64,000 bases of DNA from Semisulcospira habei (taxonomy: Eukaryota > Mollusca > Gastropoda > Semisulcospiridae): NCBI GenBank assembly GCA_036245525.1, contig BTPG01000005.1:177003039-177067038 (forward strand), given 5' to 3'. The stretch's first letter is position 1. Every line of letters starts with the position of its first letter. Both the position numbers and the translations under genes were made by a program. This document shows positions 1 through 10,362 of the stretch, in pieces. The notes beneath the pieces are model-generated. The model saw only the letters and a list, made by a program, of their open reading frames with translations, was not told where the DNA came from and searched no databases.

Positions 1-510
1 GAGGCAAGTGGCGCCCAGTATCGACCTTCGGCACTAAACAAGTACCTTCGGCCCCTCGCTTCAGGATGGAAACGGCCAGATCACTGAGGGCGGCAGTGCG
101 GCCCCAGGATTTCGCTGTGAGCCTCGACCTAGCTCTCTTCTCGTACCCTTCCATCCGGCTTCGTGGCGTTACCTGCGCTTTGCCTTCCGCAGGGTGCTGT
201 GTCAGTTCGGGCCCTACCTTGGACTTAACCTCAGCCCGGGGGTCTTCACCGGGATTATCGACGGAGTTGTCTCAGGGTTCCGACAAGCGTTCCGACAAGC
301 GGCCTCCAGCTCAACTTACAACTACCCGGATGACCGGCTCCTCCAGAACCAGATGGTAAAAGCGTTATAGGACACAGATTCCTGGCTGACTTTGCTCCGC
401 CGACGCGGATTCCTGGTCGATCGAGGCAAGTCCGATGGGGGACCGGCACACAGGTTACCCACCTAGGCATAAGAGTTACTGACCGACATCAACCGGGTAC
501 GACGCCCCAA
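1..510 (+). pseudogene. DIRS-like reverse transcriptase fragment (copy A)
   Basis: The translation resembles the copy B reverse transcriptase: KWRP near the start, then METARSLRAAVRPQDF (B has METARALRAAVQPLDF), then a stretch matching the catalytic YxDD box, which reads NYPDD here against NYLDD in B. Several frames are needed to follow the match and stops interrupt it, so no functional enzyme is encoded. The 5' part of the domain and all of gag lie left of the window. Confidence 0.75.
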
Positions 511-599
511 AGGCCGGATGCAGAAGATTGCGGAGGCGGCACTCCTGAGTATCTCACGCGGAAGCTCTCCCGGCCAGGGTCTGGCCCCAGCTGTCAGGC

Positions 600-985
600 C
601 TACTAAGCGCTGCAGCGAATCTTCTACCCCTAGGCAGATTCTACTCTCGGCCGATACAGCATCCGCTTCGGCATTGGCGCCCCTCCTCCGTCACGTCTCA
701 CCTCCATCTGTGAATGGACAGTCCCTGGTAGCGTCGAGGGTACCTCTCTTCTCCCCACCGCCACAGCTCTCCATCTGCACGGACGCAAGCCTCTCAGGCT
801 GGGGAGCGCACCTGTGGCCGGAGTTGTCACAGCCTCGAGTAGTTTGATGGGGAAACACGCAGACAGACATATCAGCTTCCTGGAGATGAAGGCGGTGTGG
901 CTGGCTCTCGCCAGATGGGAGGAACGACTCGCGCAACAGGAGGTACTGGTGCTTTCCAACTACCTGACGGTCGTGGCCTACATTG
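600..985 (+). pseudogene. DIRS-like RNase H, N-terminal part (copy A)
   Basis: Two adjoining frames encode SICTDASLSGWGAHLW, LEMKAVWLALARW and VLSNYLTVVAYI. They match the RNase H of copy B (SLCTDASRSGWGAHL, LELQAVWLALRHW, VLSDNSTVVSYI). The first catalytic Asp and the Glu are visible, but the third acidic position (SDN in B) reads SNY here. The match stops at about 985, where unrelated sequence begins. It resumes near 2355 with the RNase H C-terminal part. Confidence 0.75.
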
Positions 986-2354
986 GTGTAACGCACGCAG
1001 ACTTGCCCACAGTCGTACGCACAGACTCTCACGCAACAGACGCATACACCGCCACTGACTCAGACGGGCGCATTCATGCGGTAAAACACAACACACGGGC
1101 TCCCTTTCTAAAGTAACCTTTATACACTATAAAAGAAAAGAAAACGCTTTAAAGACTATCAAACTATATATACAAGGCTCTCTATCACACACTCAAATCA
1201 CAGTATCTTTGCCAGGCTAGGTTTTAGTCTCTCAATGTCTCCAACCTGTTTGATGTTGTTGCCTGGTTACGTTGGTCCTTCTCACGTCTAGGCGTGAAAG
1301 TCCTTCGTCATACGCGTATTGCCGTCCTGTCTCTTTGGGCACGGACGTCCTCGTTCTCGTACGGTACACTCAGTTCTCGCTTGGACTTGGGTGTCTTGGT
1401 CCCAGTCAGAATCACTCTCAGAAGAGCTGGAGGGATGACCTCACGTAGGTCCACTCCTGCGACTCGACGTCTCGGCGTCCGTCTTCCACTCTCGTTACAA
1501 GAACTCTAAATAGATAACAAAAGTCCCAACGTAACACTTGCTAAACACACAACATATTGGATCAATGAGAAACGTCACGTAACCTGGCTGATACAAATAA
1601 CTCACACGTTCATTCACACCCACACACACACGTGCTTCATAAACTATCTTCGTATCACCCCCATATATCAGTCACTATCTTGAAACAGACTATAGCCTAA
1701 CTGACACTCTTGCTATACATTACTCTATACACTGGAAAAGACTATGCTTAACCAACCACGTACTATCTTCATAGCGGCTTAGACATACACACTTCATATT
1801 CCTTTAGTCATCTAACTCGGTAAACAACTGTATACAAAAACACCGGTTACTTCACCGAATTCTAAACATACTATACTAAACCAAACCGGAACACCGCTAT
1901 ACAACCACATTAATCTTACCACGCATACTGTCTTTAACTAAACAACTATCAATACTACGTTTATAGAAACATACCTGAAATCTAGGCTTCAGAGTCAGGG
2001 AATGCGGGCTAGGTAACTCGAACACAACCGTTCCATACGACAAGACAGCCCGCAATAACCAAACTAGACCTCTGACAGTCACAGCTTCCGCCTAGAACTC
2101 ACTAAACAGAACTCACTAAAAAAAACCGTGCTAACCATGTCTTACAGATTTCACGTACGTCTAGTCCAACACGGACTTTCGGCAACAAACCGTTAACAAA
2201 AACCGTACCGTACTAATCCTACTCGTTAACAAAAACCGTACCGTACTAATCCTACTCGTTAACAAAAACCGTACCGTACTAATCCTACTCGTTAACAAAA
2301 ACCGTACCGTACTAATCCTAATAAATGAGCACTATGCCCGAGCATAGAGCTTCA
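986..2354. other. Unidentified 1.37-kb insertion inside copy A RNase H
   Basis: Copies A and B align up to about 985 (VAYI / VSYI) and again from about 2355. The sequence between has no counterpart in B. It is richer in A+T than the flanking element, has no long coding frame, and ends with a four-copy 33-bp tandem repeat. I could not see terminal inverted repeats or a convincing target-site duplication, so its class is unknown. Confidence 0.6.
2191..2320. repeat. 33-bp minisatellite, ~4 copies
   Basis: The unit starts CGTTAACAAAAACCGTACCG and repeats with exact 33-bp spacing at 2191, 2224, 2257 and 2290. The last unit is slightly short. The copies are essentially identical, so the array is young. 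It lies at the right edge of the insertion in copy A. Confidence 0.95.
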
Positions 2355-2800
2355 TCACAATTGGGGACCCTCCCCTTGCATCCTCGTGTACTAAGTCCTC
2401 CGGTGGTGCGGAGATTGGGGCATCACTCTGCGGGCACAGCACATCCCAGGCAAGCTCAGCGTACGCATGGACTCCCTCTCCCGGCGGGGCCAGCTGCTTT
2501 TCACAGAGTGATAACTGCGCCCGGATATCTTCCAGCTACTCTACGTGCGTTGGGGAGACGCCAATAAACTAGGTGAAACAGGAAGCTGCTTCTTTGCCTC
2601 CCCCATACCGAATCCACAAGCCTGGACCTTGGACGCGCTCTCCATCCCGTGGGACGACCTCCTTATGTACACGTACCCTCCCACAGTGCTGGTACCAAGG
2701 TGCTCCAGAAGCTCAGGCGCGACATTACGATACGGATCCTCGTGGCCTAGTCGGCTGGACCAGGAGCTGGACCTCAGTCCTCCTTAGCTGCGCTACGAAC
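2355..2800 (+). pseudogene. RNase H C-terminus and methyltransferase-like region (copy A)
   Basis: Resumes the match to copy B: an HIPG-like and DSLSRR-like segment near 2430-2490, then IPNPQAWTLDALSIPWDD near 2600-2660. The equivalent in B reads IPDPLA, a stop, then DALSLPWDG. Copy A therefore keeps the Trp codon that became TAG in B. The region carries several stops. Confidence 0.7.
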
Positions 2801-2819
2801 CCCCCTGCTGAAACTCCCT

Positions 2820-3923
2820 GCACTGCGTCAGATGCTCAAGCAGCCCCTGCAGCAACTGTTTCATCCGTGCATGGAGCAACTGCGGCTGCACGCATGGAGA
2901 TTGTCAGGCAGGCCCTCACACCAAGAAGCTTCGTGGGTGCGGAAGCGATCGCAGCAGCTCGGAGGGTCTCTACCCTTAACATACATATATGAGGGAAAGT
3001 GGCGAGTACTCCAGGCCTGGCGCGCAGCGGAGCGACTCGCCCCACGGATCGGACTAACCCCCACTTGGCCGAGTTCTTCTGTGGTTATTCCCCAAGCAGA
3101 ACCAGGCCCCCATCACCATCCGAGGTTACCTGGCAATGGTGGCAGATGCTTAACGACAAGCCCCGGGCACCTGCAAAGACCTCTCAAATCTGATGGCACA
3201 CTTTGATGCAAATGGCCAGCTCCCGCTCGTTGATTCCTCGCTGAGACTTGTCCGGGGTGCTCACCTGGTTCGACTCGGAATGGTTCGAGCCCCGACCACT
3301 TACGCGATGTGGAGACCTCACCAAGAAGACCTGCTTCCTGCTCGCCCTCGCTTCAGCCTCTCGGGTTAGTGAGATACACGCCTTCTCAGGGCGTCCTTCC
3401 TGTCTCAAACTCAGGGCCGATGGCTCGGTGCAACTCCTCACCGACCCTCTGTTCTGGCCAAGAACCGCCTCCCAGCGTCCACGCCGCAAGGATTGATCAT
3501 CCGCCCGCAGGGTTTTGGACCAGTCCCGGGAATCCTGTCGACAGGACCCTGTCAGGGCGCGTAAAGTGTACCTGCGCAGAACTCGGCCACTAAGACAAGG
3601 GCGCTCATGCCTAATCCTGCCCTTGGCACCATGCAGACGAGACATCTCGGCGCAGACGATCCCTTCCTGGCTACGCTGGGTCATCCGGTCATCCGATCAG
3701 TGTACAAAGAGCTCTCCCCAGAGCAGGTCAGGACGTTGCACACCCGAGCACACAAAGTCAAAACAGTGACTGCGAGCATCGCCTTGACCACAACTGCGCA
3801 TTGAGATACATTGTGGCGGCCGTGGGTTGGCAGGCCGAGTTTACCTTCGCCCGCCTCTACCTGCGAGACCTGTCTGGCCAGCACGACTACCTGGCTCTAG
3901 TGGGGGACATCTTGGCGGCTTAG
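2820..3923 (+). pseudogene. DIRS-like tyrosine recombinase (copy A)
   Basis: Fragments in changing frames match the copy B recombinase. They include YEGKWRVLQAWRAAERL (2990-3040), LTKKTCFLLALASASRVSEIHAF (3320-3390, with the first catalytic Arg) and the C-terminal VGW...FARLYLRDLSGQ (about 3825-3880), which keeps the nucleophilic Tyr. The HxxR box (HEIRA in B) reads HKVK, so the second Arg is lost. The reading frame ends with TAG at 3921-3923. Tyrosine recombinases integrate DIRS elements through a circular DNA intermediate. This copy cannot do so. Confidence 0.8.
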
Positions 3924-4077
3924 CACTCCCTCCCGGCGCCACAGACGCCATGGGTAACGCCTAGCTAAAATTGTCGGGAGTGGGCGTGTGGGGGGGCCTC
4001 GATAGTTAATGCGCGGAAGCGCTTGGGCAGGGGAACGGTGTACCGAGAAATGCGGCACCCTCCTCCTATTCTCCATT

Positions 4078-4190
4078 CTTCCTAGTAGTAATGCCATCAG
4101 TAAAGATTTTGAGAAAATAAATTGATTTTTCTCTAAAATGTATTTTTTCGAAAAATACTTACCGATGGCATTACTCAGAGATCCCTCCCT
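4078..4190. repeat. Internal complementary region of copy A
   Basis: Contains TAATGCCATCAGTAA and, inverted, TTACCGATGGCATTA, separated by A/T-rich CTCTAAAAT and TTCGAAAAA blocks. In DIRS elements this region is complementary to the two outer ends joined together. It predicts the right terminus of A as ...TTCGAAAAA followed by ATACATTTTAGAG. That sequence is found split between 4391-4397 and 10341-10354. Confidence 0.75.
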
Positions 4191-4438
4191 CCTACCCCGC
4201 TAGCCGCAGTGGAGCTAAGGCTCACAGACTGGCAGGACACAGATAGGGAGGCAGGGGAGGCTACTCAGGGTCTCTTGGTAATGACTCCCTAGAGTCGCCT
4301 CCCCGGTTGTGGTGTACACGAGTTTTTTGGGCTAAAATTGGTATGCTAAGCGAACCATTCCTAGTAGTAATGCCATTGGTAAGTATTTTTCGAAAAATTT
4401 ATTTTTCTCTAAAATATATTTTTTCGAGAAAATACTTA

Positions 4439-4638
4439 CCGATGGCATTACTGTATGAAAGTAGCACCTAGCCTCACAATTTCAGCCCGGGATCGTTGTG
4501 TACAGCAACGCCACCGGGGAACCCCCCCAAGTCAGCTGTACCAACGTCCCTGAATAGCTTCCCCTTACTGAGTAGTCTCCCTTACCTTATACGGCACATG
4601 CGCAGCCGTTTCCAGTTTTCGCACTTAGCTTACTGGCG
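4439..4638 (+). repeat. Left inverted terminal repeat of copy B
   Basis: Starts at ACCGATGGCATTACTGTATG and runs through CACAATTTCAGCCCGGGATC into CAGCCGTTTCCAGTTTTCGC. It is the reverse complement of 10120-10310 with few differences. This is the 3' end of the - strand element. Confidence 0.85.
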
Positions 4639-4667
4639 GCGAGCGGGGCAGGTGGGAGGGCCCTCCG

Positions 4668-4765
4668 AGTAATGCCATCGGTAAGTATTTTCTCGAAAAA
4701 ATATATTTTAGAGAAAAATAAATTTGTTTCATCAAAAAACATTACCGATGGCATTACTGTATGGA
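4668..4765. repeat. Internal complementary region of copy B
   Basis: Palindromic block starting GAGTAATGCCATCGG and ending CCGATGGCATTACTGTATGG. Between them lie TTTTAGAGAAAAATAAA and TTTGTTTCATCAAAAAAC. It equals the complement of the element's two extreme ends placed next to each other. DIRS models use this to template end completion and circle formation. The junction inside it fixes the element ends at about 4398 and 10340. Confidence 0.75.
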
Positions 4766-4867
4766 AGAATGGCGAATAGGAGGAGGGCGCCGCCAACTAC
4801 CCCGTGATTGCGGACGCATTAGTGAAAAAGACTGGGATCAACACCTCACAATTTCAGCTAAGCGTAC

Positions 4868-6080
4868 CTATTGCGCATGGTGTGCCGGCAGGGAGTGTTG
4901 AGCCGCTGAGACGTCACCTACCAGGGCCAGGTTATCCCGCTGGCCAGAGAGGTCGCGTAGATAGAAGCGTGCAAAGGTTGATTCAGCTCTCCAGCCGACT
5001 GCGGCAACAATGTCCTGGACTGCGCAGTTGCGGTCAAAAGCGAGGCTGGTCGATACAGCTCTGATTTCATGCGCCCGAATTTGCATCCGCTTGGCCCCTG
5101 AGGGGGAGAGGTCCTCGTAAGCGGAGCGTATGATCCACCGCAACCATGAAGAGATAGTCTGCGCAGTAATGTCCGACTTGCCACGATATAAGGGCAGAAA
5201 AAGGCGTGATCAATTCTTTCGGAAAGGTTTTGTTCGTCGGAGGTATATCTTCAAGGCCCGAACAGGGTCCTGTTGGCAGGAGTCCAGGGACTGGGAAGCA
5301 ACCTGCAGCGGCCGGATGGTGATTATTTGTGGCCGGGCAGAGGGGAGCCTGTTTTTGGCGAGAAAAGCCGGATTAGTGAGGAGTTGCACTGTGCCATCCG
5401 CCCGGAACTGAAGGCAAGCGGGCTCTGTGGAAAGGGCATGAAGTTCGCTAACCCTCGCGGCAGTGGCGAGAGCAAGGAGAAAACAAGTTTTTCTCGTAAG
5501 GTTGGCCAAAGAGGCCAGACGTAGGGGCTCAAAGCGTGCAGAATTTAGCCATGTAAGTACCCAGGAAAGGTCCCAGCGGGGCACCAGGGAGCGTGGAACC
5601 GGACGACGGAGGTCAAAATTAGCCATCAGGTCCGAAAGATCTTTACACGCGCCTGGGTCCTCACGCCCCAAATGGCGGTAAGTGTCTGCAATCATAGCCA
5701 AGTAACCCCGTATGGTAATGGGCGCCAAGTGTTGGTCGTCAAAAAGCCATAAGAAAAAATCGGCGAGGAGGGGCATAGTCAGTGTCGTGGGGGAAAGGCG
5801 TCGAGCCGCGCACCAGGACTGGTAGACGCGCCACTTCCCTTCGTACACCCTGTGGGTAGATGGTCGGCGGGCTGTAGCGATAGCTTCCACCGCTGCATGC
5901 GAATAACCTCGTGCTGTGAGGGCCGCCCGCACAACCGCCAGGCGTGTAAGGCTAGCCTCTCTGGGCACGGGTGGAAAAGGGCTTGTCGGGGCTGTTTCAA
6001 CATCGTGCGAGGCGTCAGGAGCCTCACGGGTGGCTCCGTGGCGAGGCGCAACAGGTCGGTCGTCCAGCTCTTGGTCCAGT
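4868..6080 (-). pseudogene. DIRS-like tyrosine recombinase (copy B)
   Basis: Integrase of the element. Visible on -: VVRAALTARGYSHAAVEAIATARR near 6000, VYEGKWRVYQSWCAARRLSP near 5830, ITIRGYLAMIADTYRHLG near 5710, CFLLALATAARVSELHALS near 5480 with catalytic Arg I, then HEIRAVSTSLAF with HxxR and ARFYLRDLSGQ with the nucleophilic Tyr near 4940-5060. The frame is continuous except for one TGA at 5210-5212; copy A has CGC (Arg) at about this point, so a CGA-to-TGA change is likely. The N-terminus overlaps, in another frame, the end of the methyltransferase-like frame. The start is uncertain. Confidence 0.82.
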
Positions 6081-6804
6081 GGAATGGGGCGACCAGGAGG
6101 AGGACCGTGTTGCACCCTCTGAGTTTCTGAAGGATTTTGGGAATCAGAACCGTGGGAGGATAGGCGTAGGCCACGAGGCCGTCCCAAGGAAGAGACAGGG
6201 CATCCACTCCCTACGCTAGGGGATCCGGAATGGGAGACACAAAGACTGGTAGCTGTTTGTTCCACCTCGTCGCGAAGAGATCGATGGAGGGAGTCTCCCA
6301 GCGGGCACATATCTTGAAAATCTCCAGACTGAGGGACCATTCGGTGTGGAGAGGTTGGTCCCGACGGGACAATGAGTCCGCTAACACATTTAGATGTCCA
6401 GGAATGTGGCGAGCCAGGATAGAAATTCCGCGATCCCGACACCAAAGCATCATCTGGTACAGGAGCATGCAGAGAGGAGGAGATCGTGTCCCTCCCAACT
6501 TCTGGATGTAAGAGACCACTGTCGAGTTGTCGGACAGCACGAACACATCCTGTCCCTGGAGACGAAGTTCCCAATGACGGAGTGCCAACCAGACAGCCTG
6601 TAGTTCCAGCCAATTGATGTGTTTGTCCGATAGGCTCGGCAGCCACTGTCCCGAAATTGAAGCAAAGCTCGGCAGGAGATGTGCGCCCCAACCCGATCGG
6701 CTGGCGTCGGTGCAAAGGGAAAGCCGAGGAAGGGGGGAGGACAGAGGAACACCCGTCTGAAGCCACACTGGATCCATCCAACGGAGGAGGTGGGACCTGA
6801 TCAA
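5950..6804 (-). pseudogene. DIRS-like RNase H and methyltransferase-like domain (copy B)
   Basis: RNase H removes the RNA strand from the RNA-DNA hybrid. Residues seen: SLCTDASRSGWGAHL (first Asp), LELQAVWLAL (Glu), VLSDNSTVVSYI (second Asp), HIPGHLNVLADSLSR (last Asp). These are followed by IDLFATRWNKQLPVFV and IPDP, typical of the Dam-methyltransferase-like segment of DIRS polyproteins. A TAG at 6208-6210 replaces a Trp codon that is preserved in copy A. The frame differs by one base from the upstream reverse transcriptase, with the change at the G run 6805-6812. The C-terminal tail runs to about 5780 in this frame but overlaps the recombinase. Confidence 0.82.
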
Positions 6805-8017
6805 GGGGGGGGACGGGCACCAAGGCGTTGAGGTCGCCCGAGGAGGGGCGCCAATGTAAAAGCAGATGAAGCTGGAGTGGACGCGTAAACAGTCTGCCTA
6901 GGGGCAAGAGATCCGCCGCCGCACTTAGGAGACCGAGCAGCTGGAGCCATGTCCGGGCTGACACTGCGTCGGCACTGTACACTGTCCGAGAAAGATCGAT
7001 CAACCTCTGGACACGAGGTTCGGGCAAACACACGGTGTTGAGGTCGGTCAGAAATTCCATGCCCAGGTGTATAAACCGACGAGACGGCAAGAGGTCCGAC
7101 TTTCCCTCGTTGACCTGGAAGCCTAGGCGGCGAAGTAGATCCCGCAGCGAGTCTCTGTCCGTCGCGAGGGCGATGGAGTCCTGATTCCGAAGCAGGAGAT
7201 CGTCCAGGTAGTTGGACGAGGAGCTGGAGGCCGACCGACGGGCCCTGGCCAATACGGCATCCATAATCCTCGTGAACACCCATGGGCTGAGGTTGAGACC
7301 GAAGGGTAGTGCACGGAACTGAAAAATCTGTCCTTCGAAGGCGAAGCGGAGAAAGCGCCGAGACGACGAGTGGATCGGGACATGGAAGTAAGCATCCGTG
7401 AGATCGAGACTGATCGCAAAGTCGAGAGGTTGGACAGCGGCCCGAAGCGCCCGCGCCGTCTCCATGCGAAAGGGGGGAGCCGAAATAAACTTGTTGAGCG
7501 CCGACAAGTCTATGATGGGACGCCAACGGCTGCCTGGTTTGGGCACGACGAAGAGGCGGCTGTAGAAAGCAGGTGAGTCGTGACGCGTCACCAGTTCCGT
7601 CGCAGCTTTCTGGAGGAGATCCGCAATCTCCAGCCGAAGAGCGGCCGCTTTGAGCGGGTCTGCCGGTGATTGAGTCCACAAGGGCGAGCGTCGGAGCGGG
7701 GGTGGGTGTTGAAAGGTCAGGCGCAGACCGTCTGAAACGACAGACTGTATCCAAGGGTCGTCGGGCAGCAGCGACCGCCACTCGGTGCTGTGCAGAGCTA
7801 ACCTCCCGCCGACTGGCGACCCAAAAGGTGTCAGCGGGGGTGGAGACGGGGGAGCGTCATTGGATCCGACCCCGCCCGGACCGTTGAGAACGTCGGGGCC
7901 AGGCGGAGGCAGAGGAGGACGGGGCCACAAGGGGTCGACCGAACTGTGGCTGTCGACTAAAACAAGCCGAGGATCCTGAGGGTGGGCGGAAGGTGGGTCT
8001 GGGAAACCGCAGGGCAT
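6805..8017 (-). pseudogene. DIRS-like reverse transcriptase (copy B)
   Basis: Copies the element RNA into DNA. The first in-frame ATG is at 8017. RT motifs in order: YSRLFVVPKPGSRWRPIIDLSALN with the fingers motif, METARALRAAVQPLDFAISLDLTDAYFHVPI (first catalytic Asp in DLTDAY), ALPFGLNLSPWVFTRI and the YxDD box NYLDDLLL at about 7200. The frame stays open to 5210, but beyond 6805 it reads out of frame through RNase H before meeting the recombinase frame. The 976-codon open stretch is thus not one real polyprotein. Upstream it overlaps the end of the gag frame. Confidence 0.85.
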
Positions 8018-9878
8018 GACCCCCTGACCTGCGGGTTGGAGGAAAACGACGGCGGTCACTTCTAGGAGCGTTGGGCCACAGGTCCTTGGAGGATTCTCGC
8101 ACCCGCTGCCAAGTCGGGCCGAAGAGGGTCGATCCACCAATGGGGGCCTGGCGGAGCTGCGTTTTAATAGATTGGGGCAAGCCGGGGCAAGAATGAAGGA
8201 GGCTGTCGCGACGCATTAAATCACAATTAACTGCGCCCGTTAACGCGTTGGAAGAGGCGTGGTAAGCTGCCCGGTTCGCTACGGTAGCAATGGTGCGAAT
8301 ATCCTCCAATTAGGAAACGCTGGAGCGCCCAGACGCCGCAGCGCAAGAAACAATAGCCTGTGTCGCCAGTTCCAGAAAACCGGTACATGCGAGCGTATTT
8401 TGAATTCGAACCGCCGTAGTATCCAGGCCGGGAGGCAAAATACGCCGAACCGCAGCCCTGCCACCCACAAAGGCCTCCGCATCCGAATCCACTGACGGAA
8501 AGGGACAGAGGAAGTAGGGCGAGTGTCCATGATACCAGCGCTGCCGAAAAGTAAGATCAAAATTCTCCAACCAGCGAAAATCAGAGAAAAAATGCTTGTC
8601 GCCAAGACGACCCTGTCCGAGATGCGTATTAAAGGCCTCCATAAGGTCGCGAAAACCGGGTGGCTGAGGCAGCGACTTAAAACGTTTCGGCTGAAGGTGG
8701 GCATCCACTAGAGCCGAAGACTTCCACTTGATGGGAGGGAATGAAGGGCATATGTCCCGAGGAAGGAAGCCTGAAATCAGTCTAGAGGCCGAGTCTAAGG
8801 CTGCACACACATCGGGCCCCAAAGCGCCACGGGCGGAAGGTGAAAGGGCCGCTAGGTCATGGTCAGAAGCGGAAGAGTGATCGTCAAGAGACCACACGGC
8901 CGAAGCGGAGTCTTCTGGGTGTAAGCTAAGAACGTCCTCAGGGGAGGGCACATTGGGATGAACGCTCGAGGGTGGGGAAGGAGAGCGGTAGGCAAGCAAA
9001 GAGGAGGGACGGGAAGGAGAAAAACCCGACGGAAGTCGGCGACGGTGAGAGGGATCGGGTCTGGAAGGACGCAAGGTCCCTCTAGGCAAATGAACAATAG
9101 GAGTGGGAGAAGAGTCCCCCGCAGAACGCGCAAGACGTGAGCGAGAACGATGATGGTCCCTCGAAGATATACGGGAAGATGGGACAAAGCGGGGAGAAGA
9201 AGTCTTTCTAGAACGATAAGACGTGGAAAGATGGTGGCGCGGGCGGGAGGAACAGTCCCGAGAGGAAGAACGCCGAACCGAAGAAGCCACAGGACGGTGC
9301 AAAGGAGGAGATCGTAAAGCCGGCCCGTCCCCACGGGCCAATGCCGAAGAACGAAAATGGCGATTGTCTGAAGAAGATGGAGACCGAAGACGCCGAGGCG
9401 CGGCACGCGTAACCGTTGCGGAAGGTCGAATAAGAGATAATAAAGGTTTTGTACTCACGTGTGTGCCCGCTAAGGGTAAGGGGTCGCGTGGCCGCTGAGC
9501 AGAAGGGCGCCTCTCACCGCGGTCAAGATGTCCCGTCACTGGCGAGAAGATCGGGCGCAGAGTAATCGGCTGTTCCGAGCGGCTCAAGGACACCACAACA
9601 TCCGATAACGCACGCCGTGGGCCGGTGATGGCAGAAGGCGGAGCAGCAGTAACGGTGTTCCTGACGGACAGACAACCAGGCTGCAAGTGTGGGTCCTGGG
9701 GTTTAGCGGATCGTTCCCTGCGGTAAAACCCCCATAACTGCGACCATTGAAGTTCCCTCCATGAGGCACACACGTTGCACGGATGAGAAGAGGAGCATCC
9801 AGAACACGGAAGGCAGATGTAATGATTATCAGTGGGCCACTGAAAATCCTTACAACGCCGACATGTCTGAACTTGCAT
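7857..9878 (-). pseudogene. DIRS-like gag/ORF1 (copy B)
   Basis: Predicted nucleocapsid-like first ORF. The first ATG in frame is at 9876-9878; codons upstream of it lack ATG. Near the N-terminus is a cysteine cluster, CRRC, then CLPCSGC and CNVC, suggesting zinc binding. An Arg/Ser/Pro-rich region follows, then a conserved block (FKSLPQPPGFRD, FFSDFRWLENFDL, LDTTAVRIQNTLACTGFLEL) shared with copy C. A TAA at 8310-8312 interrupts; the same frame continues (NCDLMRRDSLL, matching NCDLMRRDAIL in copy C) to 7857. One nonsense mutation in an otherwise open 670-codon frame. Function inferred from position. Confidence 0.78.
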
Positions 9879-10119
9879 CCTGGAACAGAAGAAAGTACGG
9901 CGTAAAAGGAACACCGGCAACGGTCATGATGTCGGAACACGAAACGCGCGGAGAATTTTCGTTCGATACGAGGCAAAGAAAGATCCACAGATCAATGCCG
10001 TAGCCAGGCCGGAACGCGGGGACTCCGGGTGAAAATAGTATCCAAGATCGAACTACTACACACTAAGAAAAAGGCCGAAAAGAAAGCCAAAGAAGGGAGC
10101 CGTTAGGGCTGACAACCGA

Positions 10120-10310
10120 TAACCGGAAGCTAAGCGCGAGAACTGGAAACGGCTGCGCATGTGCCGTATAAGGTAAGGGAGACTACTCAGTAAGGGAAAG
10201 CTATTCAGGGACGTTGGTACAGCTGACTTGGGGGGTTCCCCGGTGGCGTTGCTGTACACAACGATCCCGGGCTGAAATTGTGAGGCTAGGTGCTACTTCC
10301 ATACAGTAAT
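10120..10310 (-). repeat. Right inverted terminal repeat of copy B
   Basis: 5' terminus of the - strand element. It is the reverse complement of 4439-4638 (for example GGAAACGGCTGCGCATG here and CATGCGCAGCCGTTTCC on the left). It probably carries the element promoter, but no motif can be named. Confidence 0.85.
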
Positions 10311-10340
10311 GCCATCGGTAATGTTTTTTGATGAAACAAA

Positions 10341-10362
10341 AATACATTTTAGAGAAAAATCC
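10341..10362 (+). mobile_element. Displaced right tip of copy A
   Basis: AATACATTTTAGAGAAAAAT continues, across the inserted copy B, the sequence ending CGAAAAA at 4397. Together the two parts give the right terminus predicted from copy A's own internal complementary region. Confidence 0.7.

Larger units (their letters stand above)
1..4397 (+). mobile_element. DIRS-like retrotransposon copy A (decayed, left end outside window)
   Basis: Degenerate tyrosine-recombinase retrotransposon read on +. Remnants of reverse transcriptase, RNase H, the methyltransferase-like region and tyrosine recombinase follow in that order. They are colinear with the better preserved copy B on the opposite strand at 4398-10340. 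A palindromic internal complementary region (about 4078-4190) and a right terminal repeat (about 4190-4397) follow the recombinase, as in DIRS elements. The frame is broken repeatedly and a 1.37-kb foreign stretch interrupts RNase H. The last ~22 bp of A appear at 10341-10362, because copy B is inserted in A's terminus. Family known from domain order; nesting inferred from the terminal sequence. Confidence 0.85.
4398..10340 (-). mobile_element. DIRS-like retrotransposon copy B, nearly full length
   Basis: Complete architecture on -: inverted terminal repeats (10120-10310 and 4439-4638), gag-like ORF, reverse transcriptase, RNase H, methyltransferase-like region, tyrosine recombinase, then an internal complementary region (4668-4765). 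Inverted termini plus internal complementary region define DIRS elements proper, as opposed to Ngaro or PAT elements with split direct repeats. Lesions: in-frame stops in gag (8310-8312), in the methyltransferase-like region (6208-6210) and in recombinase (5210-5212), and a frame change at an eight-base G run (6805-6812). No target duplication flanks it; the left neighbour is copy A's terminus and the right neighbour resumes that terminus. Confidence 0.88.

Noticed and set aside
1294..1509. Small protein inside the copy A insertion
   Set aside because: Isolated frame with no motif and no supporting context.
2191..2320. CRISPR-like array (33-bp spacing)
   Set aside because: Contiguous tandem repeats without unique spacers, in animal DNA.
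5210..8140. 976-codon open frame on - as a single polyprotein
   Set aside because: Only its two ends match real domains (reverse transcriptase and recombinase). The middle ~270 codons are out of frame with the RNase H and methyltransferase-like sequence on the same bases.
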